A DNA stretch of 36,116 nt from a bacterium (GTDB taxonomy: Bacteria; Actinomycetota; Acidimicrobiia; Spongiisociales; Spongiisociaceae), in contig JAPPGV010000152.1 in the NCBI GenBank assembly GCA_028821235.1, positions 1-36,116 on the forward strand. The letters are read 5' to 3'. Made by a program: the position numbers and the translations under genes. Positions 8,696 through 15,704 of this stretch are shown piece after piece. Each line of letters begins with the position of its first letter. The first letter of the stretch is position 1. The notes beneath the pieces were generated by a model. The model worked only from the letters and a program-made list of their open reading frames with translations, searched no databases and was not told the origin of the DNA.

Positions 8696-9805
8696 TCATA
8701 GACAGGCCCGCACCAGCGTGGGGTAGGGATTGACCGGAGCCGAGGTCCGCCCCTTGGGATGGAGTTGGAAGTGCAGATGTGGCGGGGTGGTGCGGGCGTT
8801 CCCGGTGTTGCCGTTGTAGCCCACCACCTGGCCCCTGCTGACCCTGGTCCCCGAAGAGACGCCCGAGGCGTAGCCGTCAAGGTGTGCGTAGTAGTAGTCG
8901 ACCCCGTGGTCGGCCGCCAGCCACAGAGCGGTACCGCCCCGTCCTCCTTGCGTAAGCAGCACGGTGCCGCTGGCCACGGCATAGAGGGGCTGGCCCCTGG
9001 GGGCGAACAGGTCGTTGCCCCGGTGCTTCCGCCCTCCCGACCGCGGGAAACCCCAGTCGTTGATGAAGGACGTGGCAGCCGGATCCAGCGGACAGATGAA
9101 CCCGGGTGTCAACTCGGGCCCGACCCCGGCCGCCGGACCCGCCCGCCGGGCCGCCTCGAGGGCCCGGGCCCGGGCCACCTCGGCCTGGCGTTGCCGGTAG
9201 AGCCGGCTGCACTCCCCCTCCAGTTGCCGCGAGGCGTACAGGGCCTCATCCGTCGCCGCAGCCAGGATCCCTGCCTGCTGTTCGGCCCTGATCTCCAGGA
9301 TGACCAACTCGGTCTCCTCCTCCACGAGCTGCTGCTCCATGACCTCCGTCTGCGCCAGTATCACCCGCCACCGGTCCACCGCCGCCACCCGCTCGGTGGT
9401 GATGGCCTTGATGAACTCCTGGCTGGTGACCAGCTCGTCCAGCGAACTCGTCCGGAGCACGATGCCGCTGATCTCCGTCTCGGCGGTCATGTAGGACTCG
9501 ACCGCCCAGTCCACCACGGCCTTGCGCAGCACCTCCAGCTCCTCGTAGCGCTCGGTGATCTGGTCCTGGAGCCGGTCGACCCGGCCGGCTATGACGTCCC
9601 GGTCCGCATAGAGCCCGGCCACCCGAGCCTGCGCCTCGTTCCGCTCCGCCACCGCCGCGTCAAGGATGTCCGCCGCATCCCCGTAGGCGCCGCAAGCCTC
9701 GTCCACTTCAGCCTGGGTCACGGCCACCGAGGGCGTGGGCGCGAGGACTGCGACGGCCAATACGGGCGCGACCAGGAACACGACGCGCCGGATGTGTTTG
9801 GACAT
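8696..9805 (-). CDS. Secreted M23 peptidase with N-terminal coiled coil
   Basis: Peptidoglycan endopeptidase of the LytM/NlpD type. Residues 1-29 form a signal peptide (RRVVFLVAPVLAVAVLAPTPSVA). Residues about 30-220 are a long coiled coil like EnvC or RipA-type regulators. Residues about 235-365 are the M23 domain with zinc ligands His261 and Asp265 (KHRGND) and His345 (HLHF), and catalytic-site His308 (YAHL) and His343. All are present, so it may be active rather than only an amidase activator. It probably acts outside the membrane in cell-wall remodelling or division. It sits in the same minus-strand run as mshA, with 114 bp upstream containing a heptamer repeat. Confidence 0.9.
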   Translation of the reverse strand: MSKHIRRVVFLVAPVLAVAVLAPTPSVAVTQAEVDEACGAYGDAADILDAAVAERNEAQARVAGLYADRDVIAGRVDRLQDQITERYEELEVLRKAVVDWAVESYMTAETEISGIVLRTSSLDELVTSQEFIKAITTERVAAVDRWRVILAQTEVMEQQLVEEETELVILEIRAEQQAGILAAATDEALYASRQLEGECSRLYRQRQAEVARARALEAARRAGPAAGVGPELTPGFICPLDPAATSFINDWGFPRSGGRKHRGNDLFAPRGQPLYAVASGTVLLTQGGRGGTALWLAADHGVDYYYAHLDGYASGVSSGTRVSRGQVVGYNGNTGNARTTPPHLHFQLHPKGRTSAPVNPYPTLVRACL

Positions 9806-9821
9806 TGGTATTCAAGGCTAG

Positions 9822-9849
9822 TGGTCGGTGGTCAGTGGTCAGTGATCAG
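9822..9849. repeat. Four tandem heptamers (TGGTCAG type)
   Basis: TGGTCGG, TGGTCAG, TGGTCAG, TGATCAG in perfect 7-bp register, ending 17 bp from the start codon of the M23 peptidase gene. The tract occupies the place where its promoter or leader would be. Copy-number change would alter spacing, but no evidence of variation is available here. Confidence 0.7.
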
Positions 9850-9919
9850 CCACGCCGGGCCCGCGACCTCATGGAGCCGGTCAAGAACAACTTGGCGGGC
9901 TCTGCTCTGGCCCCCGCGC

Positions 9920-10909
9920 TCACCCGATCATCCGCATCACGGGCATGAACACCGCCACGGCCAGCATCGGACCGTCCAGTGCGGCCAGCAGGCCCCGCGG
10001 TCTGGCCGTCAGACGGATCGCTCCTGTCCGGAAAGCCAGGCCGATACCACGGCCCGCGATCGTCGCGCATGCCAGGAGTAGTCCGATGAAGAACCAGGCC
10101 AGGAGATCGAACCCGGAAAGGTAGGCGACCGCCACGGCCACCACGACCATCAGGACCGGGCCGACAAGGTAGGGATCGAACAGGCGTGACCTGCTCACCT
10201 CGGTCCACCGCCCCACCAGGGCGCCCACCGCGATCACGATCAGCAAGCCGGCAACCTGGCGGTCCCCGCCGTCGGCAACCGACCTGGCCAGCAGGAGGGA
10301 CGCCACCGCCAGGGAGGCGATCACCGCGCCCAGCGCAGAAGCGCCCATGGAGGTCAGGTCCCGCGCCGAGGGCCTCACCACGGCCCATCCCATCACCAGG
10401 ACCATCGAGACGGCCACGCCGATCCCCATACCGAGCAATCCGAGCGTGTTGGCGATAGCCATCGAGACCAGGACGGAGGCCAGGATGGGCTGGGTGTGCA
10501 AACCGAAATCGCTGTCGGCTGAGGCGTTGACGAGGTCGATCACCCAGAGTGCCACCACCCCGACCCAGACTGCCACCACGATCGCTATGTCAAGGGTATT
10601 GGCCACGATCAGCACCAGCATCAGCCCCGCCAGCAGCAGCCCGTCCATGCCACCGCCGCCGGTCCCCGGTACGGAGCCGCCTGAGACCGGGGGTATCACC
10701 GCCAGTTCATCATCGTCACTCACCGGGTCCTCGCAAGACCCTTCGTCCCCGTTCTTCCAGAGGCGGGCGGTCTGCATGTGGCGCCGGAACTCCGGCCCGA
10801 ATCGGTCCCCCAGAGCGTCGACCACCGCGCCGACGGTGTCGCCCTCGATATCCACCTGCGAGCTACCAGCGATCTCGCGCAGGTTCGCGAACAGCCTTAC
10901 CCGTGCCAT
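9920..10909 (-). CDS. MoaD/ThiS-like ubiquitin fold fused to polytopic membrane domain
   Basis: 329 residues from the ATG at 10909; an ATG seven codons upstream is less likely, because the MoaD fold begins at MARVRLFANLREIAG. Residues 1-78 form a complete MoaD-like beta-grasp domain ending IPPVSGG (Gly77-Gly78). In free MoaD the di-glycine is the C terminus and is thiocarboxylated; here a short Gly-rich linker (SVPGTGGGG) and then about 240 residues with seven or eight hydrophobic segments follow. The last segment, RPRGLLAALDGPMLAVAVF, faintly recalls the C terminus of CdsA-type cytidylyltransferases, but the diagnostic motif is absent. It lies 45 nt downstream of guaB1. The function is unknown; no MoaE, MoeB or ThiF partner is nearby. 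Confidence 0.75.
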   Translation of the reverse strand: MARVRLFANLREIAGSSQVDIEGDTVGAVVDALGDRFGPEFRRHMQTARLWKNGDEGSCEDPVSDDDELAVIPPVSGGSVPGTGGGGMDGLLLAGLMLVLIVANTLDIAIVVAVWVGVVALWVIDLVNASADSDFGLHTQPILASVLVSMAIANTLGLLGMGIGVAVSMVLVMGWAVVRPSARDLTSMGASALGAVIASLAVASLLLARSVADGGDRQVAGLLIVIAVGALVGRWTEVSRSRLFDPYLVGPVLMVVVAVAVAYLSGFDLLAWFFIGLLLACATIAGRGIGLAFRTGAIRLTARPRGLLAALDGPMLAVAVFMPVMRMIG

Positions 10910-10954
10910 CGATACTGAGGCTACTCGCAATCGGCGCCGCTACCGCGACAATTG

Positions 10955-12394
10955 CTACCAGCCGTCGTGGAGCGGCTGACCCTCGGAATACCCGGCCGAG
11001 GACTGGACCCCGATGACCGACCGCCGGTGGAACTCGTCGATCGTGCGGGCGCCGGCGTAGGTGAAGGACGATCTCACTCCGGCGGTGATCCGGTCCAGCA
11101 GGTCCTCCACGCCCGGGGCGTCGGAGCTGAGGTACATGCGGCCTTCGGAGATACCCTCCTCGAACATGGTCTTCAGCCCCCGCTGGTAGGCGGTGTCCTT
11201 GGCGGTGCGCCGCTTGACCGCCTGGCGAGAAGCCATGCCGTAGTTCTCCTTGTAAACGTTGCCCTCCACGTCCGACAGCGTGGGAGCGGCCGACTCGTAG
11301 GTGCCGGCGAACCACGAGCCGACCATGGCCGCCGAGGCGCCCGCAGCCAGGGCGAGGGCCACGTCCCTCGGGTCGCGCACCCCTCCGTCCGCCCACACGT
11401 GGCGCCCACGGGATCGTGCCGCCGCGGCGCACTCCACCACCGCCGAGAACTGAGGACGGCCCACGCCGGTCATCATCCGGGTGGTGCACATGGCGCCGGG
11501 GCCCACACCGACCTTGACGATGTCGGCGCCCGCGTCGACAAGGTCGGTGACGGCCCGGGCTGTCACCACGTTGCCGGCCACGATCGGGCGGTCATCCACC
11601 ACCGCCCGGACTTCCTTCAACGCCTCGATCATCCGGGCCTGATGACCGTGGGCGGTATCGACCACCACCACGTCCACCCCGACCTCGGACAAGCCGGCGG
11701 CCTGGGCTCCGGCATCTCCGCTGATCCCGACTGCAGCGGCCACGAGGAGCCGCCCCCGGTGGTCGGTGGCCGGCTCGTACACGGTGGCTCGCACGGCGCC
11801 CGGACGGGTGATGACCCCGACCAGTATCCCCGACTCGTCCACCACCGGCGCCAGGGGTACCCGGCGCTCGGCCAACTCCTCGAACATGGCCTCGGGATCC
11901 AGCCAGGCGGGAAGGACGATCGGTTCGTACGACATCACTTCCGACAGGTGGGTGAACGGGTCGGCGCCCTCCTGGTCGCCCTCTGTGAAGATGCCCACCG
12001 GACGGCCCCGTTCATCCACCACGATGACCGCCCCGTGGGACCGCTTGTTGATCAAGGCCCTCGCCGTGTTGACGTTGTCGTGAGGGGTCAGCGTGATGGC
12101 AGTGTCCAGCACGGGGTCCGCTTTCTTCACGGCGGACACCATGTCGGCGATGGCTTCGATCTCCACGTCCTGCGGGAACACGGCCAATCCCCCGCGACGG
12201 GCCACCGTCTCCGCCATACGCCGGCCGGAAATCGCCGTCATGTTGGCCACCACCACCGGGATGGTGGTACCGACTCCGTCCGGCGGGGTGAGGTCCACAT
12301 CCATCCGGGACGAGATGTCCGAGAAGGAGGGCACGAGGAAGACGTCCGAGTAGGTCAGCTCGCGGTCCACCACCAGCCCTTCGATGAACCTCAT
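10955..12394 (-). CDS. guaB1: GuaB1 family GMP reductase / IMP dehydrogenase-related protein
   Basis: 479 residues. The IMPDH/GMPR barrel is split by two CBS domains (about residues 95-205). The catalytic loop [15 protein letters not shown] places the nucleophile Cys303. VVVDTAHGH and IVAGNVVTA form the usual nucleotide/substrate strands, and [12 protein letters not shown] binds the phosphate. Actinobacterial GuaB1 proteins form a branch separate from true IMP dehydrogenase (GuaB2); the mycobacterial member has been reported to be a GMP reductase with CBS-mediated control, recycling GMP to IMP. It follows the LppM-like gene by 31 nt and precedes the MoaD fusion by 45 nt, so it is probably part of the same transcript. 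Confidence 0.88.
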   Translation of the reverse strand: MRFIEGLVVDRELTYSDVFLVPSFSDISSRMDVDLTPPDGVGTTIPVVVANMTAISGRRMAETVARRGGLAVFPQDVEIEAIADMVSAVKKADPVLDTAITLTPHDNVNTARALINKRSHGAVIVVDERGRPVGIFTEGDQEGADPFTHLSEVMSYEPIVLPAWLDPEAMFEELAERRVPLAPVVDESGILVGVITRPGAVRATVYEPATDHRGRLLVAAAVGISGDAGAQAAGLSEVGVDVVVVDTAHGHQARMIEALKEVRAVVDDRPIVAGNVVTARAVTDLVDAGADIVKVGVGPGAMCTTRMMTGVGRPQFSAVVECAAAARSRGRHVWADGGVRDPRDVALALAAGASAAMVGSWFAGTYESAAPTLSDVEGNVYKENYGMASRQAVKRRTAKDTAYQRGLKTMFEEGISEGRMYLSSDAPGVEDLLDRITAGVRSSFTYAGARTIDEFHRRSVIGVQSSAGYSEGQPLHDGW

Positions 12395-12425
12395 GGTGGG
12401 TCCCCGGTAGCCAACTGCCGGATCA

Positions 12426-13223
12426 TCAGCTCACAGCCTCGCGGTCGCCGGGGTGCTCGAAGCCCGGCTCGGGCGGCCTCGTCCGTGTCCGCCGGGACCG
12501 GACCATCACGACCAGGACGATCAGAACGGCCAGGGCGGCCGCCACCGCAACCCACACCCCGGCCATGCCCAATCCTGACGTTCTAAGCCGCGATTCGGCT
12601 TCGAGCGTGCGCCCGGAGTCGGTGAGCGAGAGGTTCCAGACAAGGAGGTTTCCGGAGTGCAGGTCGGCATTGTGGGAGACAATCTCGCCGGGCAGCGTCA
12701 CGCTGATACGAATGTCGAGCACCTGGTCGAGCATGGCGAGGTCCAACGGCACGGGGCTTTCCGCCAAGCCCTCACCCAGCAACCCGTCCACGCCGGCCGG
12801 GATGGTCAGGCTGAACCCGAATGTGTCGCCCTCCCGGGTGGGCAGGCCGGCGGCCAGGAAGTCGAGCAGTCCCAGATCGGAGGATGCGCCGTCGGCTGCC
12901 ACCAGGCCCGACAGGACTGCTCGCAGCCCGGACAACGAACCGAACGGCACGGTGGCGCGGATGCCTTCGTATCCTTCCTGCGCTACGAACTCGGTGCTCC
13001 AGCCGTCCGGAAACATGTCCTCGCCAACCGCCAAGGCGTTGTCGAACTCGGCACCCACCAGCGAGGTCAGGGCATCGTCCATGGCCAACTCAACCGTGAA
13101 CGTCCCGCTCTCGTCCGCTTCGATCACCAGATCGGCGAAGACCCGGAGCTCGCATGCCGTCAGCAGCAGGACGCCGACCAGCGACAGCAGCAGCAGCCGG
13201 AATCCTCCGGAGCCGGTCCTCAC
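12426..13223 (-). CDS. LppM-like lipoprotein
   Basis: About 265 residues from a GTG at 13223. That start has GAGGAGG 6 nt upstream and puts the lipobox Cys (LLTAC) at residue 24, a normal signal length. The frame also opens at an ATG at 13286 overlapping the previous stop, but that would give an over-long signal region. After the Cys comes the LppM/DUF3153-type domain (LRVFADLVIEADESGTFTVELAMDD...), then a single C-terminal membrane helix (GVWVAVAAALAVLIVLVVMV) and an Arg-rich cytoplasmic tail. The family is surface-exposed in mycobacteria; the biochemical role is not known. Confidence 0.8.
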   Translation of the reverse strand: MRTGSGGFRLLLLSLVGVLLLTACELRVFADLVIEADESGTFTVELAMDDALTSLVGAEFDNALAVGEDMFPDGWSTEFVAQEGYEGIRATVPFGSLSGLRAVLSGLVAADGASSDLGLLDFLAAGLPTREGDTFGFSLTIPAGVDGLLGEGLAESPVPLDLAMLDQVLDIRISVTLPGEIVSHNADLHSGNLLVWNLSLTDSGRTLEAESRLRTSGLGMAGVWVAVAAALAVLIVLVVMVRSRRTRTRPPEPGFEHPGDREAVS

Positions 13224-13282
13224 CACGACCCTCCTCGGTTCAGCAGGCGATCTGTCTGCCGGAATGCAGTCCCGACGGGGGT

Positions 13283-14389
13283 TCATACCCCGTGGGACTC
13301 GGAGATGATCACGGTAACACCGTCGGGAGCCTCGACCTCGAAGGCGCCGAGGGATCCGGTCGCGGCCGGACCGGTGGTGTGGCCGAGACCTTCCACCCGA
13401 TCCCGGAGGGCTTCCGCATCATCCACGACGAAGACCAGCCGGCTTCGATGCCGTACGTCCTCGGGTACCAGCTCCAGCACGGAGTCAACGCCCACGTCCA
13501 GCAGGACTCTCGAGCCGGTCTCCTCCCGCCCTCCGGGATCCGCTGTCTCGATGCGAGCGAAACCGAGGGTGCTCTGGTAGAAGTCGACGCTGCGGCCCAG
13601 GTCGCTGCAAGGGATGACGACCCGGAGCTGTAGCACGCGGGAGCGCGGTGCTCCGGGCCCGCCGAGAACCGCCTTGGCCTGGGCGACCGTGAACCGTCCT
13701 TCGGTGACCTCCCGGCCCACCACCACCCCGGCGAGGCTACGGCCGCCGACCTCGATCGAGGTCAGGGCGCGGAGGTCGTCCGCATTCCGCACGCCGCCTG
13801 AGGCGACCACCGGCTCGTCGATGTACTCGAGCGCGGTCCGGAGGATGTCGAGATTGGGACGTTCCGAGAGCACATCGCGGCGGGCGTCGGTCACGAAGAA
13901 GCCGCTTACCCCGCACGAGGCCATCTCGAGCATGACCTCTTCCATGAACCGACCGGAGTCTGAGGTCCACCCCTCGGTGACCAACTCCTCGTTGCCGAGG
14001 ACGTCGAGCGACACCATCATCCGGCCGGGAAAGTCACGGCACAGGTCCCAGACCATGGTGGGGGTCTCGATGGCGGCCGTGCCCATGGTCACCTTCCAGG
14101 CGCCCTGCTGGATGAGCCGGGCAGCCTCGCGTTCGGAACGGATCCCGCCCGCTACCACGATCGGCAGGTCGAGCGCGCTCAGCATGCGGTCGATCAAGGG
14201 ACGATTGCGGTAGGAGCGGTAGGCGGCCGCGTCGAGATCGACCACCAGGAGGCAATCCACGCCCATATCAGCCCAGCCCCTGGCTCGGTTGATCGGGTCG
14301 GCGTCGAGAGAGATCACATCGTCGAGGCTGCCCCGACCGAGACGGACCGCCCGGCCTTCGAGAATGTTGACGCGGGCGTAGAGGTCCAT
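13283..14389 (-). CDS. HisA-like TIM barrel fused to a VOC/glyoxalase domain
   Basis: 368 residues. Residues 1-243 are a HisA/PriA-like (beta/alpha)8 barrel with both phosphate motifs (VAGGIRS and VTMGTAAIETP; VASGGVRN and GVVVGREVTEG). The second catalytic Asp is kept (Asp129, SLDVLG), but the first, Asp8 in HisA, is Asn here (ARVNILEG). Residues about 252-365 are a VOC (glyoxalase/bleomycin-resistance) domain starting RVVIPCSDLGRSVDFYQSTLGF. No other histidine genes are nearby. The missing Asp and the extra domain argue against ordinary ProFAR isomerase. It is the first gene of the long minus-strand run, and its start has a -10 box 7 nt upstream. True function unknown. Confidence 0.78.
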   Translation of the reverse strand: MDLYARVNILEGRAVRLGRGSLDDVISLDADPINRARGWADMGVDCLLVVDLDAAAYRSYRNRPLIDRMLSALDLPIVVAGGIRSEREAARLIQQGAWKVTMGTAAIETPTMVWDLCRDFPGRMMVSLDVLGNEELVTEGWTSDSGRFMEEVMLEMASCGVSGFFVTDARRDVLSERPNLDILRTALEYIDEPVVASGGVRNADDLRALTSIEVGGRSLAGVVVGREVTEGRFTVAQAKAVLGGPGAPRSRVLQLRVVIPCSDLGRSVDFYQSTLGFARIETADPGGREETGSRVLLDVGVDSVLELVPEDVRHRSRLVFVVDDAEALRDRVEGLGHTTGPAATGSLGAFEVEAPDGVTVIISESHGV

Positions 14390-14396
14390 GGCGCAG

Positions 14397-14402
14397 ATTG
14401 TA
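14397..14402 (-). promoter_or_regulatory. Putative -10 box, leaderless HisA-like/VOC gene
   Basis: On the minus strand TACAAT ends 7 nt before the ATG at 14389, with no Shine-Dalgarno between. The downstream GCGCCATGG context resembles that of the Clp1-like gene at 4932. It probably drives the whole 14.4-6.1 kb run. Confidence 0.45.
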
Positions 14403-14469
14403 TCGGGTCCGAATGCCGATGATCACTGCCCCGTGGACAGGGGACCAGGCGGGGACGAGTCCCGGTCGA

Positions 14470-14475
14470 TAACCT
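14470..14475 (+). promoter_or_regulatory. Putative -10 box, leaderless SDR gene
   Basis: TAACCT fits TANNNT and ends 6 nt before the ATG at 14482; no Shine-Dalgarno is present. Together with the minus-strand box at 14397-14402 it makes the 92-bp gap a divergent promoter region. Confidence 0.4.
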
Positions 14476-14481
14476 CCGGGC

Positions 14482-15285
14482 ATGGACACCGGCCTCGACG
14501 GACTGCGAGCCGTGGTGACCGCCGGCGCCGGCGGACTCGGCCTGGCGATCACCCGGGCGCTGGTCGGCGAGGGCGCAACCGTTTTCGTGGGGGACGTCGA
14601 TGAACGGGCGCTGGCCAACCTGCCGTCCGTAGTGGAGTGCGCCGGGGTGGACGTGTCGGATCCGGGTGCGGTGGCGGCCTGGCTGGATCCGATCGCTGCC
14701 TCCGGGGTCGACCTGCTGGTCAACAATGCGGGGATAGCCGGGCCGACCAGGCCTCTCGAGGAAATCTCCGCGGACGAGTGGCGCCGGTGCCTGGCGGTGG
14801 GTCTTGACGGCCAGTTCCACTGCGCGCGGCGGGTCATCCCTGCCATGAAGCGACAGCAGTCGGGCGCCATCGTAAACATCTCGTCCACGGCCGGATTCCA
14901 TGGCATGCCGTACCGGGCACCGTACGTGGCCGCCAAGTTCGGCGTGATCGGTCTGACCAAGACGCTGGCGATGGAACTCGGACGCCACGGCATCCGGGTC
15001 AACGCCGTCGCTCCCGGCGCCATCACCGGAGAACGCATGGATCGGGTCATCGCGGCCCACGCCGAGGCCGAGGGTCTGCCCAGAGATGAGATCCGTTCGC
15101 TGTATGCGGAGGGCACCTCGATGGGGACCTTCGTCGACCCTGAGGAGATAGCCGACTTGGTGGTCTTTCTGGCCTCGGCACGAGGCAAGCGAATAAGCGG
15201 CCAGGTCATCTCGGTGGATGGCCACACCGAGACCCTCTACCCGCGGGCCTATGACCAGAGTGAGAAAAAACGGATGGGCGAGTAG
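14482..15285 (+). CDS. SDR family NAD(P)-dependent oxidoreductase
   Basis: 267-residue classical short-chain dehydrogenase. The cofactor loop is TAGAGGLG (residues 13-20), followed by Asp38 at the end of the second strand (FVGDVDER), which favours NAD(H). NNAG is at 81-84, and the catalytic Ser134/135, Tyr148 and Lys152 lie in NISSTAGF...YVAAK. The C-terminal RISGQVISVDGHTETL is the usual SDR ending. The substrate cannot be read from the sequence. It is transcribed away from the HisA-like gene and ends before the long nrdJ leader. Confidence 0.88.
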   Translation: MDTGLDGLRAVVTAGAGGLGLAITRALVGEGATVFVGDVDERALANLPSVVECAGVDVSDPGAVAAWLDPIAASGVDLLVNNAGIAGPTRPLEEISADEWRRCLAVGLDGQFHCARRVIPAMKRQQSGAIVNISSTAGFHGMPYRAPYVAAKFGVIGLTKTLAMELGRHGIRVNAVAPGAITGERMDRVIAAHAEAEGLPRDEIRSLYAEGTSMGTFVDPEEIADLVVFLASARGKRISGQVISVDGHTETLYPRAYDQSEKKRMGE

Positions 15286-15372
15286 GTCGGGGGCCGCCTG
15301 TAGAGCCTGTATGGTGGTGCCGACTTCCCCGGCCGTGTGCCCTCTCTTCCCCCTTCCCCTCTTCCCCGTCGG

Positions 15373-15407
15373 TCCGGACGGCGCCACCGTGTTCGGCGCT
15401 GTCCGGA
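15373..15407 (+). terminator. Strong hairpin downstream of SDR gene
   Basis: TCCGGACGGCGCC and GGCGCTGTCCGGA form a 13-bp stem with a single G-U pair around a 9-nt loop, about 90 nt after the SDR stop. There is no T-run, as is common for actinobacterial terminators. The flanking 15340-15370 is a pyrimidine-rich tract. Confidence 0.5.
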
Positions 15408-15528
15408 TCTCACTTCCCCTCCGCCTGTGCGGTTCACCACGCGGGCGCAGGCAAGGAGAAAGCCAAAGGAGACGTGTATCCGGCCCGGAATTATTTGGCC
15501 TCAGGGTCGGCTACGGGCCGGAATCCGG

Positions 15529-15557
15529 TTGATTAATTACAGCCATGGTATTACACT
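15529..15557 (+). promoter_or_regulatory. Putative sigma70-type promoter of nrdJ
   Basis: TTGATT (15529-15534), a 17-bp spacer, then TACACT (15552-15557), inside an unusually AT-rich patch. Transcription would begin near 15564, giving a leader of about 140 nt before nrdJ. Confidence 0.45.
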
Positions 15558-15559
15558 GG

Positions 15560-15579
15560 TATGCCCGGTCTCGGGCATA
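15560..15579 (+). promoter_or_regulatory. Hairpin/operator at the nrdJ transcription start
   Basis: Perfect 8-bp inverted repeat TATGCCCG-GTCT-CGGGCATA. It starts 2 bp after the putative -10 box, so it could be a repressor site or the first stem of the leader. Further stems follow: GCCGGT-cgatgc-ACCGGC near 15605-15625 and AGAGT-aggg-ACTCT near 15652-15665. No B12 box and no clear NrdR box were found. Confidence 0.4.
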
Positions 15580-15704
15580 ACTGACCCGACCGCCATGATC
15601 GGGAGCCGGTCGATGCACCGGCAACAAGGCATACCGGCGTATGGCAAGCGAAGAGTAGGGACTCTCCGCAGGTGCCCCTGACTCTTATCGAAAGGAGGGC
15701 GATG

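Noticed and set aside
8674-8982. N-terminal 103-residue extension of the GNAT-fold gene
   Set aside because: It would overlap the M23 peptidase coding sequence and has no homology; the ATG at 8673 fits the operon spacing.
10952-12586. 544-codon plus-strand frame opposite guaB1
   Set aside because: Histidine- and glycine-rich antisense shadow of guaB1.
15474-15536. 20-codon leader peptide starting GTG after AAAGGAG
   Set aside because: The ribosome spacing is too short (about 2-3 nt), and it lies upstream of the likely nrdJ promoter.
15286-15704. Cobalamin riboswitch ahead of the B12-dependent reductase
   Set aside because: AAAGCCAAAGGAGACGTG near 15459-15476 only loosely resembles a B12 box; the conserved GCCACTG core and the pairing partner are missing.
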